Counted from the stretch's first letter, positions 1-7,829 are shown. The stretch is DNA of 39,001 nucleotides from Candidatus Curtissbacteria bacterium (GCA_016198325.1 JACQIV010000014.1:1-39001); one strand, 5' to 3'. A program made the numbers and translations. The notes: generated by a model from the sequence alone, not told the origin.

Positions 1-14
1 AGGGAAAGGGAATA

Positions 15-43
15 TTAAGGGAAAACCGTAGGTTGTCCCTTAA
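15..43 (+). promoter_or_regulatory. Hairpin in the groES leader
   Basis: An inverted repeat, TTAAGGGA (15-22) and TCCCTTAA (36-43), encloses a second inner stem, AACC (24-27) and GGTT (31-34), around a GTA loop. One A/G mismatch separates the two stems. The structure ends 8 nt before the groES start codon, and no T-run follows, so it does not look like a terminator. Its place in front of a chaperonin operon suggests a heat-shock operator or an RNA thermometer. It is not the CIRCE sequence known from HrcA-controlled operons. The structure is seen; the role is inferred. Confidence 0.5.
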
Positions 44-51
44 AGTCACAT

Positions 52-339
52 ATGAATATCAAGCCACTCGCAGGATATGTTTTAGTAGAACCGGTTCCAA
101 AGGAGACCAAAACAGCCAGTGGAATTGTCCTCCCGGATTCAGCAGACGAAAAGCCACAGGAAGGTAAAATTCTTGCAATCGGGGATTCAATTTTCGACGA
201 AGGCCACGAAATAAAATGTCCAGTAAAAGTAGGGGACAAGGTCGTCTATAAAAAATGGGGCGGGAATGAAATTAAAGTTGAAGGAAAGGAACTTTTGCTC
301 ATTAAGTTCGAAGACTTGATGGCGCAAGTTAAAAAATAA
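52..339 (+). CDS. groES: Co-chaperonin GroES (Hsp10)
   Basis: This 95-residue protein has the normal GroES length. It begins with the family pattern [20 protein letters not shown], followed by the mobile-loop segment around [20 protein letters not shown] (residues 22-41). The later part keeps [23 protein letters not shown] and ends in [12 protein letters not shown]. GroES forms the heptameric lid of the GroEL folding chamber in the cytoplasm. The stop codon is 2 nt before the groEL start, so the two are surely co-transcribed. The start has no Shine-Dalgarno sequence. A hairpin lies directly upstream. Identification is secure. Confidence 0.96.
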   Translation: MNIKPLAGYVLVEPVPKETKTASGIVLPDSADEKPQEGKILAIGDSIFDEGHEIKCPVKVGDKVVYKKWGGNEIKVEGKELLLIKFEDLMAQVKK

Positions 340-341
340 GC

Positions 342-1967
342 ATGGCTAAACAATTACTTTACGCAGCAGAAGCAAGAACAAAATTAAAAGCAGGTATCGA
401 CAAGCTTGCCAATGCCGTCGCAACTACTCTAGGCCCTAAAGGCAGAAATGTCGCTTTAGATAAGAAATGGGGAGCCCCCAATGTAATCCACGACGGGGTA
501 ACCGTTGCTAAAGAAATCGAACTCGAAGATCCGTTTGAAAATATGGGCGCATCCCTCGTAAAAGAAGCGGCAAGTAAAACCAATGATGTAGCAGGAGACG
601 GAACAACCACAGCAACCATCCTTGCTCAGGCAATGGTCGAAGAAGGCATTAAAAACATAACAGCAGGTGCAAACCCGATGATACTTAAAAAAGGTGTCGA
701 AAAAGCAACAGAAGCTGTTGTTGCCGAACTTAAGAAAATGGCCAAAAAAGTTGCAGGTCAGGAAGAAATCGAACAAATAGCCACTATTTCGGCAGCAGAT
801 CCGTCAATCGGTAAAATGATAGCAGAAGCGCTAGATAAAGTCGGTCCGGATGGGGTTGTCACGGTCGAAGAAGGCAAAGGCTTAGAGCTTTCCGTCGAAT
901 ATAAAGACGGCATGGAATTCGACAGAGGATTTGTTTCCCCCTATTTCGTAACCGACTCCGACAAAATGCAATCGGTTATAGAGGACGCGCACATACTTAT
1001 TACTGATCAAAAAATTGCTTCACTTAATGATTTACTTCAATTCCTGGAAAACTTCGTTAAAGTCTCCAAATCCTTAGTCATCATTGCCGACGAGGTCGAA
1101 GGAGAAGCTCTGGCAACCCTGGTTGTTAACAAACTACGCGGTACATTCAACGTTTTGGCAATCAAAGCCCCCGGTTTCGGTGACCGAAGAAAAGAAATGC
1201 TCGAAGATATTGCAATTTTAACGGGTGGAACAGTTATCTCCGAAGACATGGGAAGAAAACTGGAATCCGTAACTATCGACGACCTGGGCAGGGCAGACAG
1301 GATAGTCTCCGACAAAGACAATTCCATTATTGTCGGCGGTAAAGGTGCAAAAAGTGCAATCGAAGGCCGTATTAAACAGATCAAAACCCAAATCGAGACA
1401 ACGGATAGCGATTTCGATAAGGAAAAATTGGAAGAAAGGCTCGCCAAACTTTCCGGCGGAGTAGCGGTAATCAACGTCGGGGCGGCAACGGAGATCGAAC
1501 TCAAGGAAAAGAAAGAAAGGGTAGACGATGCGGTACACGCCACAAAAGCAGCAGTTGAAGAAGGATACGTTGTCGGCGGCGGAGTCGCACTGCTCAGATC
1601 TGCAAAAGTACTGGAAAAACTTGCTTTAATTGGAGAATCGGATGAGCGGATCGGTGTCGAAATTGTCAAAGAATCACTTAAAAAACCTCTCGCCAAACTT
1701 GCAGAAAATGCCGGTGCGGATTCCGGTTGGGTTGTGAAGGAAGTCGAAAAAAGCACAGGCAACTCCGGCTTCAATGCTCTGAGCGGAAAATTTGAGGATC
1801 TGGTAGTAGCCGGTGTAATTGACCCGGTTAAAGTAACTAGGTCCGCGCTTCAGAACGCAGCATCCGTTGCCATGATGATATTAACAACCGAAGCGTTAAT
1901 TACGGATCTCCCCGAAAAAGAAAAAGCTATGCCGGCAATGCCCCCGGGCGGCATGGGTGATTATTAA
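342..1967 (+). CDS. groEL: Chaperonin GroEL (Hsp60)
   Basis: This is a full-length 541-residue chaperonin subunit. GroEL is a double-ring ATP-driven folding chamber that works with GroES. Visible hallmarks are the nucleotide-binding TLGPKGRNV (about 29-37), [11 protein letters not shown] (about 51-61) and [12 protein letters not shown] (about 86-97). The central [14 protein letters not shown] segment and the late [10 protein letters not shown] and [11 protein letters not shown] segments are also present. The C-terminus is a short Met/Gly-rich tail ending [11 protein letters not shown], the usual flexible tail type. It lies 2 nt after groES and forms a standard two-gene operon. No frameshift or missing motif was seen. 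Confidence 0.97.
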   Translation: MAKQLLYAAEARTKLKAGIDKLANAVATTLGPKGRNVALDKKWGAPNVIHDGVTVAKEIELEDPFENMGASLVKEAASKTNDVAGDGTTTATILAQAMVEEGIKNITAGANPMILKKGVEKATEAVVAELKKMAKKVAGQEEIEQIATISAADPSIGKMIAEALDKVGPDGVVTVEEGKGLELSVEYKDGMEFDRGFVSPYFVTDSDKMQSVIEDAHILITDQKIASLNDLLQFLENFVKVSKSLVIIADEVEGEALATLVVNKLRGTFNVLAIKAPGFGDRRKEMLEDIAILTGGTVISEDMGRKLESVTIDDLGRADRIVSDKDNSIIVGGKGAKSAIEGRIKQIKTQIETTDSDFDKEKLEERLAKLSGGVAVINVGAATEIELKEKKERVDDAVHATKAAVEEGYVVGGGVALLRSAKVLEKLALIGESDERIGVEIVKESLKKPLAKLAENAGADSGWVVKEVEKSTGNSGFNALSGKFEDLVVAGVIDPVKVTRSALQNAASVAMMILTTEALITDLPEKEKAMPAMPPGGMGDY

Positions 1968-2071
1968 ATCTCCCACTACTAATTCTTCACTGCACACAAG
2001 ACGTATCAATGTTGTACACATTAGAGTTGCAAGGGAAAGCCCTGAAATAGTTGAAGCGGCTAGGTTTACGT

Positions 2072-2311
2072 CTACTCTTCTTTCACCAGCTTAGAGAGCT
2101 GGTAAGTTACAAAAACGGCAAAAGAAGTAATAATCACAGCATAAATAAACTTCGAGACAATTACAGGCCCCACAGCCACATATTTGGCAATATATTCATT
2201 TACAAAAGTTTGGATAGCTTCGTTCCAGGCCAGAGCCGCAACAAATCCAAATCCCGCTGTTGAAAGTGTAACCAACTGGCGAATTAGTTCCATCCTTAGT
2301 TTCTTAGGCAT
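2072..2311 (-). CDS. DUF5654 family small membrane protein
   Basis: This 79-residue protein matches the DUF5654 pattern known from archaea and CPR bacteria: a short basic start (MPKKLRMELIRQLVTLSTAGFGFVAALAWNEAI), a polar turn (residues 33-45), and a second hydrophobic helix (about 50-70) ending in QLSKLVKEE. It probably forms two membrane helices. The function of the family is unknown. It has its own candidate promoter directly upstream on the minus strand. The family call rests on recalled sequence pattern, not on a search. Confidence 0.72.
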   Translation of the reverse strand: MPKKLRMELIRQLVTLSTAGFGFVAALAWNEAIQTFVNEYIAKYVAVGPVIVSKFIYAVIITSFAVFVTYQLSKLVKEE

Positions 2312-2322
2312 ATTCAGAGGCT

Positions 2323-2352
2323 ATTATCCAAATTATGAAACCATAAAGTCAA
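2323..2352 (-). promoter_or_regulatory. Promoter of the DUF5654 gene
   Basis: Read on the minus strand, TTGACT (2352-2347) and GATAAT (2328-2323) are separated by 18 nt. The ATG lies 11 nt beyond the -10 box, so the transcript would have at most a few leader bases. The match to the sigma-70 consensus is good; use in vivo is inferred. Confidence 0.5.
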
Positions 2353-2384
2353 ATCACTCTTCTGGCCCCCCTTTGGCACTTTTG

Positions 2385-2434
2385 GTACTTGTCACACTAC
2401 CTTGTACCCATATACTTTTCGAACCTTTCGTACA
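2385..2434. repeat. Degenerate short tandem phrase between two minus-strand genes
   Basis: This gap contains loosely repeated 8-9 nt units such as CTTTGGCA, CTTTTGGTA, CCTTGTAC and CTTTCGTAC. They read as diverged copies of a CTTTNGTAC-like word. The gap otherwise holds no gene. Comparable site-specific phrases occur in several other gaps of this window. Confidence 0.35.
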
Positions 2435-3076
2435 TCACTTCAAGACGATCTTCAACCGTCCGTTCTCCAAATGCGCCGGAAAATCTGTAATGTCCGTCTT
2501 TGCCATCATCCTGAAAGTCTTAACACCGCTTGGAACAGGCAACCTGCCGGAAATTTTGACCTCCCCGGTTGAACTGTTACTACTTACAATGCTTTCTGCA
2601 AGCGGGTTCTTATCCGAAACATTCTTGATTTGTCCATACGCCCTACCGTTTCCGTAAAGTACCCAGACCGATGCTTCAAAAACCATATAATCAATTTCGG
2701 AATATTTCGAAAAATCAACAGTTACGTCTGTTCCGGGAATATCGGAAAAACTATTTGTGCTTGCCGAGCCCGATCCCAATGGAATAAAAATTTCTTTTTG
2801 TGCAGTTTGGACAATGGTTTTTGTCTCTTTCTGGATTATTGTTTTAGGCTCAACAGATGGTTCCGGGCTGGGCGAAGCCTGAATATAGGGAGTGGGAGAA
2901 CTAACCTCCTCAATGTTACCTATTTGTTTACTTTCATCTGAAGTCCCTTCCTCACTTGGAATTTTGACGTTTAAGTTTTTGGCATTTCCCCAAATCCAGT
3001 AGTTAACAAAAATCAAATCTACCATCGCCAAAACGAACAAGGCGATACCCATTTTTATAAAAATTTTCGAACCCAT
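2435..3076 (-). CDS. Membrane-anchored protein with Ser/Pro linker, unknown function
   Basis: The 213-residue product starts with one hydrophobic segment (about residues 9-29, ALFVLAMVDLIFVNYWIW) that should anchor it in the membrane. A linker rich in Ser, Pro, Glu and Thr follows (about 42-95, including SPTPYIQASPSPEPSVEP). A probable extracytoplasmic beta-rich domain comes next (about 105-213), with GTDVTVDFSKYSEIDYMVFEASVWVLYGNGRAYGQ-type alternation. No catalytic motif is visible and I do not recognise the family. The 3' flank carries degenerate short repeats. It may act in envelope or surface structure, but that is only inferred from topology. Confidence 0.6.
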   Translation of the reverse strand: MGSKIFIKMGIALFVLAMVDLIFVNYWIWGNAKNLNVKIPSEEGTSDESKQIGNIEEVSSPTPYIQASPSPEPSVEPKTIIQKETKTIVQTAQKEIFIPLGSGSASTNSFSDIPGTDVTVDFSKYSEIDYMVFEASVWVLYGNGRAYGQIKNVSDKNPLAESIVSSNSSTGEVKISGRLPVPSGVKTFRMMAKTDITDFPAHLENGRLKIVLK

Positions 3077-3146
3077 ATCACCATCATATCAAAGCGAAGG
3101 CGGGCTTGATCCGGTTACTTCTTAGTCTTAAACTTAACTTGCCGTC

Positions 3147-3641
3147 ATGATTCCTCCCAAACCTCCCTCGTTTAAACAAAAGAAAAAAGTGGAGAAATTT
3201 CTTGGCAAAGGCGAAGAGCCTGTAATTGTCACCAGCATCGGTCCCCGCTATTTCTGGATAAATTTTTTCATACTGCTTCCATTTGCCCTGATTTTTATCG
3301 GACTTCCCAGATGGGGCAAAATCGTCAGGATGCGCCAATCCTACACGTATGTTCTAACAAACAGGAGATTTATGATTATCCGCGGAATTTTCTCAAGAAA
3401 AATAGTAACAGCACCGCTTAAAGCAGTTACGCACGTAACGGTGGAGCAGTCCGTTTTACAAAGGTTTCTTTTCAACACCGGCCACCTGGTCATAATTACC
3501 GCCGGTTTTGACCAGAGAGAAATCGTTATAGAAAATATCGGGAACCCTTTAAGATTTAAGGTTTTAATGGAGGATTTGACTCACAGGCTGGACGATTCCA
3601 CAGACAGCCAGAAAAGCCCCATGAGATCACTCTCTGCTTAA
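3147..3641 (+). CDS. Bacterial PH-domain membrane protein
   Basis: The 164-residue protein has a polar N-terminus and a hydrophobic segment (about residues 35-55, YFWINFFILLPFALIFIGLP). It then has the pattern typical of bacterial PH (bPH_2, formerly DUF304, YdbS-like) domains: YTYVLTNRRFMIIRGIFSRKIVTAPLKAVTHVTVEQSVLQRFLFNTGHLVI. Such domains sit at the membrane; their ligands are mostly unknown. The gene ends exactly where the convergent M23 peptidase gene ends, with no intergenic base. The family call is from pattern recall. Confidence 0.75.
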   Translation: MIPPKPPSFKQKKKVEKFLGKGEEPVIVTSIGPRYFWINFFILLPFALIFIGLPRWGKIVRMRQSYTYVLTNRRFMIIRGIFSRKIVTAPLKAVTHVTVEQSVLQRFLFNTGHLVIITAGFDQREIVIENIGNPLRFKVLMEDLTHRLDDSTDSQKSPMRSLSA

Positions 3642-4406
3642 TTACTTTGTCGGCAGGACCGAAGACGGGTCGACCATCTGGTCGTTGTCATATATCTCTA
3701 AGTGGACGTGGGGACCGGTTGTTCTTCCGGTCATACCTACGTTTCCGAGTACGGAATTAGTAGTAACCATATTACCCACACCCACATTGATCCTACCCAT
3801 ATGGGCATAAAGTGTCTTTAGTCCGTCCCCGTGCGTAACGATAACAATATTACCCTTACCGTCAGGCGTGAATCCTGCAAATTCCACGATTCCCGGGCCC
3901 ACTGGCTTAATCGGTGCCCCAAGGTTGGTAGCTATGTCGTTTGCCCTGTGGTAAGAAAAATATCCTTGTGAAACGTATCCCTTTTCAACCGGGCTTGAAA
4001 ATTCAAAAGGGGAAAGCCTTCCCACTACTGCCAGGGATATTTCGGTTTCCGCCTCGTTTTTGACAGCCTCTTCTGCAAGGCCGGCAGCAAGTATTGGTTG
4101 GCCGTTTATCTTAATCTCAGCCTGTTTAACCCTAAGGTAAGGCGCAGCGAAGCTTGTTAAGGCAAACCCAAGCATTAGGGCAAAAATTGCCTTCATAGAA
4201 AATTTGGCCCGCGGCCTTACTTTAAGCTCAATATATAGATAATTTAAGGTGAGCATTAAGGCCTTCTGAACAGGCAAACTTAAAAACCTTTTTGTAGCCT
4301 TGAAGGCATAAAGTTTCTTGAGGCTATTTAGCCTCGAAACTAAAAGTAAACTCTTTTTTGCGAGAAGCCTTCTGGCCATTCGCAATTGTTTGTTAGGTTT
4401 ATTCAT
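3642..4406 (-). CDS. M23 family metallopeptidase (LytM-type)
   Basis: A zinc endopeptidase that should cut peptidoglycan cross-bridges or stem peptides outside the membrane. From the chosen start it is 254 residues: a basic cytoplasmic part, one membrane segment (about 71-90), a spacer, and the M23 domain (about 140-254). The ligand and catalytic pattern is complete: HRAND (H153, D157), YAHM (H202), and GPHVHLE (H233, H235). I chose the ATG at 4406 because GGAGAGAG lies 4 nt upstream; the longer frame opens with a TTG without such a site. It is convergent with the PH-domain gene. It can act as an active hydrolase because no ligand is missing. Confidence 0.9.
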   Translation of the reverse strand: MNKPNKQLRMARRLLAKKSLLLVSRLNSLKKLYAFKATKRFLSLPVQKALMLTLNYLYIELKVRPRAKFSMKAIFALMLGFALTSFAAPYLRVKQAEIKINGQPILAAGLAEEAVKNEAETEISLAVVGRLSPFEFSSPVEKGYVSQGYFSYHRANDIATNLGAPIKPVGPGIVEFAGFTPDGKGNIVIVTHGDGLKTLYAHMGRINVGVGNMVTTNSVLGNVGMTGRTTGPHVHLEIYDNDQMVDPSSVLPTK

Positions 4407-4440
4407 GTAGCTCTCTCCAAAGCTATTTAGCCACAAAATA

Positions 4441-4475
4441 CCCTAGGAATAATTAATTCTTAGGGATTTTGGGCT
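4441..4475. other. Imperfect hairpin upstream of the M23 gene
   Basis: CCCTAGGAAT (4441-4450) and ATTCTTAGGG (4456-4465) form a 10-bp stem with one G/T pair and a 5-nt loop, followed by ATTTT. A second small stem, GGGCT/AGCCC, follows at 4471-4487. The gap 4407-4677 between the divergent M23 and PEGA genes holds these stems and the 23-nt repeats further right, and no gene that I can support. The role is unknown; it could be a terminator or an operator. Confidence 0.35.
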
Positions 4476-4591
4476 CATATCAAGCCCATAGGAGAAATTT
4501 ACAAGTGGCAATGATAACAAATACGCTATTCCATGTCAAGTATTACTATGGGTTTATATATTCGACGATTATTTCATCAAACACTGTGTAC

Positions 4592-4655
4592 AGTTTTGAA
4601 CGAAGTGGGCAGTTTACACCGAGCCAAGCGAGTAGTTTACATCGAGCGTAGCGAG
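4592..4655. repeat. Degenerate 20-23 nt tandem repeats (GAGC-AGCGAG phrase)
   Basis: Three successive diverged units are visible: AGTTTTGAACGAAGTGGGC, AGTTTACACCGAGCCAAGCGA and AGTTTACATCGAGCGTAGCGA. The last two differ at only a few bases. The GAGCG/AGCGAG words recur near 37060 and inside the 104-bp mobile elements. The array sits just upstream of the PEGA lipoprotein gene. Confidence 0.55.
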
Positions 4656-4677
4656 ATGCTAACGTAGATTAAAGAAA

Positions 4678-5499
4678 ATGAACCTGCTCAAGAGAGTGTC
4701 AACTGTCAAACGTCAACTGTCAAATGTCAAACCTGCAATGGTCACTATCCACTTTGCACTGACCACTATACTCCTCTCCGGCTGTAGCCTCCTCGGTTCA
4801 CAAAATCCTTCAGCACTTCAGGTTAAATCCACCCCCGAAGCCGCTGTCTTTCTCGATGACAAGCATATCGGTAAAACGCCGTTTTATTCCGATCAGCTTA
4901 AAGCTGGGACCCATTCCCTTAAAATTGTTGCCTCCGACTCCTCGTATTCGGAAGAAATCGGTCTTATTCCGGGCACGCTTACGGTAGTAAATAGGGAACT
5001 TTCATCGAATTTCATGGCTGCCTCAGGAGAAACCCTTTGGTTAGAACCCTCTTCCCGGGGAATATTTATAAATTCCAATCCAAATGAAGCCTCGGTTGAA
5101 GTGGACGGACAAAAGAAAGGTAAAACTCCGTATCTTTCCGAAGAAATCGAGGTGGGGGATCACAAAATTCACATATCTCGCGAAGGTTATATCACACGAG
5201 AATTTACGGTTAAAACTTCGGGCGGTTCGCGCCTGACGGCAGACGTAACCCTGGCTTCGGAACTTGCTAAAAATCCAAAAGCAGTTCCATCTCCACTACC
5301 TACAGTCCAATTAGAAATATTAAAAACGCCCCAGGGCTTCTTAAAGGTTAGAAAAGAGGCCTCACTTTCCGCACCGGAAGTCGGAAGGGTCAACTCCGGT
5401 CAAAAATATGAACTAATCCAGGAAACCAAAGATTGGTACAAAATAAATTTCGACGGAAAACAGGGCTGGATTTCCGCCCAATACGCGAAGAAAATATAA
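4678..5499 (+). CDS. PEGA-domain lipoprotein with C-terminal SH3 domain
   Basis: The 273-residue product is probably a lipoprotein. A basic start is followed by a hydrophobic stretch and the lipobox LLSGC (Cys at about 36). Two PEGA-type domains follow: LQVKSTPEAAVFLDDKHIGKTPF (about 48-70) and GIFINSNPNEASVEVDGQKKGKTPY (about 128-152). After a Pro-rich linker comes a bacterial SH3-like domain (about 208-273) with LKVRKEASLSAPEVGRVNSGQ and DWYKINFDGKQGWISAQY. These domains usually bind cell-wall or surface glycans. Codons 6-19 are made of repeated GTCAACTGTCAAA words, so the N-terminus may have grown by repeat expansion. An ATG at 4738 is an alternative start that still leaves a lipobox. Confidence 0.82.
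   Translation: MNLLKRVSTVKRQLSNVKPAMVTIHFALTTILLSGCSLLGSQNPSALQVKSTPEAAVFLDDKHIGKTPFYSDQLKAGTHSLKIVASDSSYSEEIGLIPGTLTVVNRELSSNFMAASGETLWLEPSSRGIFINSNPNEASVEVDGQKKGKTPYLSEEIEVGDHKIHISREGYITREFTVKTSGGSRLTADVTLASELAKNPKAVPSPLPTVQLEILKTPQGFLKVRKEASLSAPEVGRVNSGQKYELIQETKDWYKINFDGKQGWISAQYAKKI
4692..4731 (+). repeat. Short tandem repeats inside the PEGA gene start
   Basis: The sequence reads as near-exact repeats of GTCAACTGTCAAAC, GTCAACTGTCAAAT and GTCAAAC. They are translated as the basic n-region before the lipoprotein signal. Repeats of this kind elsewhere in the window lie in intergenic gaps, so this may be a gap phrase captured by the reading frame. Confidence 0.6.
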
Positions 5500-5631
5500 C
5501 GTTCCGTTGTCAGACCTTGTGCCCATAACACCCATGACCCCATTGATCCTTCTTGTTTTCATACTTGTAAAATTGCAAATAATACTTTTAAAATATAGCG
5601 AAACTTAAATTGAATCTGCCCCCAAAGATTA

Positions 5632-6738
5632 GTGGCGAAAAAAAGTTCCTCAAATAAGTATTTAAAAACAAAAGTTCGTGCTATCGAGGTAAAGAAGAAA
5701 CCCCTCGCACAACTTCTAAAAGAAATGTCCCAAACAGGATTCCAAGGCAGGACACTTGCAGAAGTAGTTGATGTCTGGGAAAAGATGGCCCGTGATCCGA
5801 AAACAACCATCATACTGGGCTACGCAGGTTCACTTTCAACAACCGGCCAGTGGAAAATCATCAACTGGCTAATAGAAAACCGTTTTATTGATGTCCTGGT
5901 TGCAACAGGAGCAAACCTTTCCGAAGACATTGTTGAGGCGATGGGCAGGACCTACTGGAAGGGAAAGGTTAATGTTGACGATTACGATCTTTTAAAGAAC
6001 GACGTTAACCGCTACTACGACGTTTACGGATCCGAAATCGATTATATGGATATGACGGAATTAATTGCCGATTTTTACCTCAAATTCCTCAAGCCGGATA
6101 CCGCGTACTCCTCACGCCAACTTTTTTACCTGTTTGGCCAGTGGCTTTGGAAAAAGGGGATAAAATCAATTGTAGCAACTGCCGCCCACCACCAGGTCCC
6201 TGTTTTCTGCCCGGCAATTGTCGATAGTCCCTATGGCGACGCCGGCCTGATAGCAAAGAGTCAGGGTTTTCGGCTTATCCTCGATAACATGAAGGATTAC
6301 ACGGAATTCATGAGCATGGGCGAAAAGATCAAGCAAACTGGCGTCGTCTACATAGGCGGGGGAGTCCCAAAAGATTTTATCCAGCTTCTTGCAGTCACTT
6401 CCAATCTGATGTATCCAAACAGGGAAATTCCCGGCAGAAAACCAACTGTAACCCGTGCCGCCCGCGACAAAAAGTACATGGAAGCCTACTATTCCCATAA
6501 ATACGCAATCCAGATAACCACCGACGCGCCGCAATGGGGAGGCCTTTCGGGCTGTACTTTCGAAGAAGCGACCAGTTGGGGTAAAGAAGATATTAATGCA
6601 GATAAGGTCCAATGTTACTGTGACGCAACTATTGCCCTTCCGATCGTTACTCACGCCCTTGCAGAAGGGGTCAAAACCAAGCGCAAAGCCCCTAATTTCT
6701 CCTGGATCTTCAAAGAAGATGCCAAAGATGCCAAATGA
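5632..6738 (+). CDS. Deoxyhypusine synthase-like enzyme (possible homospermidine synthase)
   Basis: The 368-residue protein has the deoxyhypusine synthase fold pattern: GYAGSLSTTGQWKIINWLIE (about 63-82), VDVLVATGANLSEDIVEAMG-type text, and DNMKDYTEFM. It also has VVYIGGGVPKDFI and the active-site segment EEATSWGKEDINADK, whose Lys (about 318) corresponds to the catalytic Lys of eukaryotic DHS. DHS transfers the aminobutyl group of spermidine. Bacteria lack eIF5A, and bacterial DHS-like proteins are known that make homospermidine from putrescine. The agmatinase gene overlaps its 3' end, which fits a polyamine role. The start is GTG with no clear ribosome site. The family is secure; the substrate is inferred. 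Confidence 0.85.
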   Translation: MAKKSSSNKYLKTKVRAIEVKKKPLAQLLKEMSQTGFQGRTLAEVVDVWEKMARDPKTTIILGYAGSLSTTGQWKIINWLIENRFIDVLVATGANLSEDIVEAMGRTYWKGKVNVDDYDLLKNDVNRYYDVYGSEIDYMDMTELIADFYLKFLKPDTAYSSRQLFYLFGQWLWKKGIKSIVATAAHHQVPVFCPAIVDSPYGDAGLIAKSQGFRLILDNMKDYTEFMSMGEKIKQTGVVYIGGGVPKDFIQLLAVTSNLMYPNREIPGRKPTVTRAARDKKYMEAYYSHKYAIQITTDAPQWGGLSGCTFEEATSWGKEDINADKVQCYCDATIALPIVTHALAEGVKTKRKAPNFSWIFKEDAKDAK

Positions 6739-7600
6739 TATAGAGTTCCCGAGTCTCGAGCCGTTCAACTTTCTGGGTTTGGAAGACCAAACCCTGGAAA
6801 AAGCGAAAGCAGTAGTCTTTCCCGTGCCGTACAATTCAACAACCTATTGGAAGTCGGGCACCAAAGACGGCCCAAAAGCAATTATCGAAGCCTCACGTCA
6901 TATCGAACTATACGACCATGAATTTAAAAAGGACATTTCCAAAATCGGCATCTATACGCTTGCCGAACTCGAAGTTTCCAAAAATTCACCTAAAGAAACT
7001 ATTGACCGCATAACATCAGTCGTCGGTCAAATCCTAAGTAGGGAAAAGTTTCCTCTGATATTAGGCGGCGAACACTCAATCGCCCTTGGCGGAATTATGG
7101 CGGCAGCCCAAAACTTTAAAAATCTGTCAGTACTTCAACTAGACGCCCATACCGATTCAAGATTCGAATTTGAAGGGACAAAATATCACCATGGCTGCAC
7201 CATGCGCCGGGCGGTCGAAGATCTTGGTCTTTCAGTCACACACGTAGGTATCAGGTCCTCCTCGGAAGAAGAAGTAAAATTCCTGGAAAAATCCAAAAAA
7301 AACCACGTTTTCCCGGCTCCGGAACTGCCAACCGAAAAGATTATCAAAACACTAAAACCAAATGTTTACCTTACCTTCGATCTAGACGCGCTAGACACAT
7401 CCATCATGCCGGCAACAGGCACACCCGAACCCGGAGGCCTCAAATGGTATGAAACCTTGAAGTTACTAAAGACAGTTGCCAAAAGGCGCAATATTGTTGC
7501 TACCGATATCGTCGAACTAGACCCGATTCCCGGCATCCACGCACCTGACTTTCTTGCCGCTAAGTTGGCTTATAAACTTATTGGCTATAAGTTTACGTGA
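6728..7600 (+). CDS. speB: Agmatinase/ureohydrolase (SpeB family)
   Basis: A 290-residue ureohydrolase; agmatinase converts agmatine to putrescine and urea. The binuclear Mn site is complete: GGEHS (H116), DAHTD (139-143) and TFDLDALD (D218, D220). The family signature MPATGTPEPGG is also present. I use the ATG at 6728. An ATG at 6719 and the much longer open frame from 6596 would lie inside the DHS-like gene. The start overlaps the upstream stop by 11 nt, which implies translational coupling. The gene ends FLAAKLAYKLIGYKFT, and a decayed second version of this end occurs about 70 nt downstream. Substrate choice (agmatine versus related guanidines) is not shown by the sequence. Confidence 0.88.
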   Translation: MPNDIEFPSLEPFNFLGLEDQTLEKAKAVVFPVPYNSTTYWKSGTKDGPKAIIEASRHIELYDHEFKKDISKIGIYTLAELEVSKNSPKETIDRITSVVGQILSREKFPLILGGEHSIALGGIMAAAQNFKNLSVLQLDAHTDSRFEFEGTKYHHGCTMRRAVEDLGLSVTHVGIRSSSEEEVKFLEKSKKNHVFPAPELPTEKIIKTLKPNVYLTFDLDALDTSIMPATGTPEPGGLKWYETLKLLKTVAKRRNIVATDIVELDPIPGIHAPDFLAAKLAYKLIGYKFT

Positions 7601-7672
7601 AGCTTATTGAACAAGTATTGATAGCTTTTACTTAAACGTAAATGAAGAAAGTTATCCTGAGCAAGGTCGAAG

Positions 7673-7801
7673 GATGATTTTTTGGCAGCAAAACTTGCCT
7701 ACAAGTTAATAGGGTATGCTCTAGGACAAGACCCTCGCAAAAGAATTGTTGTTTACAAAATCGTTCTAGCCAAAAAGCGTAACCATTTTAGATATTGCTA
7801 A
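7673..7801 (+). pseudogene. Remnant of a second agmatinase 3' end
   Basis: In frame, this stretch reads DDFLAAKLAYKLIGYALGQD and runs to a TAA. Thirteen consecutive residues (FLAAKLAYKLIGY) equal the end of the intact agmatinase upstream. Yet the two DNA copies differ at nearly every synonymous position, so this is not a recent tandem duplication. No start or catalytic part is present. Between the copies lies a CCTGAGCAAGGTCGAAGGAT phrase (7656-7675). It is best read as the left-over 3' end of a displaced homologue. Confidence 0.65.
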
Positions 7802-7808
7802 AATGGTT
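7781..7808 (+). promoter_or_regulatory. 11-bp perfect inverted repeat (operator) before the dinD-like gene
   Basis: AACCATTTTAG (7781-7791) and CTAAAATGGTT (7798-7808) form a perfect 11-bp inverted repeat around 6 nt. It overlaps the -35 box of the downstream promoter. A repressor binding here would block transcription. E. coli dinD belongs to the SOS regulon, so a damage-sensing repressor is a reasonable guess, but the sequence is not a known LexA box. A terminator role for upstream DNA is less likely. Confidence 0.6.
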
Positions 7809-7823
7809 TATTCAGTGTATTAT
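7795..7823 (+). promoter_or_regulatory. Promoter of the dinD-like gene
   Basis: TTGCTA (7795-7800) and TATTAT (7818-7823) are spaced by exactly 17 nt. The ATG at 7830 is 6 nt beyond the -10 box, where transcription itself should begin. The mRNA would therefore be leaderless. Confidence 0.6.
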
Positions 7824-7829
7824 TTTTTT

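Noticed and set aside
15-43. CIRCE/HrcA operator before groES
   Set aside because: The inverted repeat does not match TTAGCACTC-N9-GAGTGCTAA.
1037-1774. Long open frame (245 codons) antisense to groEL
   Set aside because: It is a shadow of groEL caused by codon bias; its Ser/Leu-rich text matches no family pattern and groEL is certain.
1969-2096. Open plus-strand stretch after groEL reading INVVHIRVARESPEIVEA
   Set aside because: It looks protein-like and might be another gene remnant, but it has no start, runs into the DUF5654 gene and resembles nothing I can name.
4592-4655. CRISPR array
   Set aside because: The units are directly adjacent, degenerate and only about three in number, without spacers or cas genes nearby.
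6596-6727. Longer agmatinase start inside the DHS-like gene
   Set aside because: The extra 44 residues are unlike the family and lie entirely within the upstream coding sequence; the ATG at 6728 gives normal length.
6166-6834. 222-codon minus-strand frame across the DHS-like and agmatinase genes
   Set aside because: It is antisense to two well-supported genes, with no start signal and no recognisable motif.
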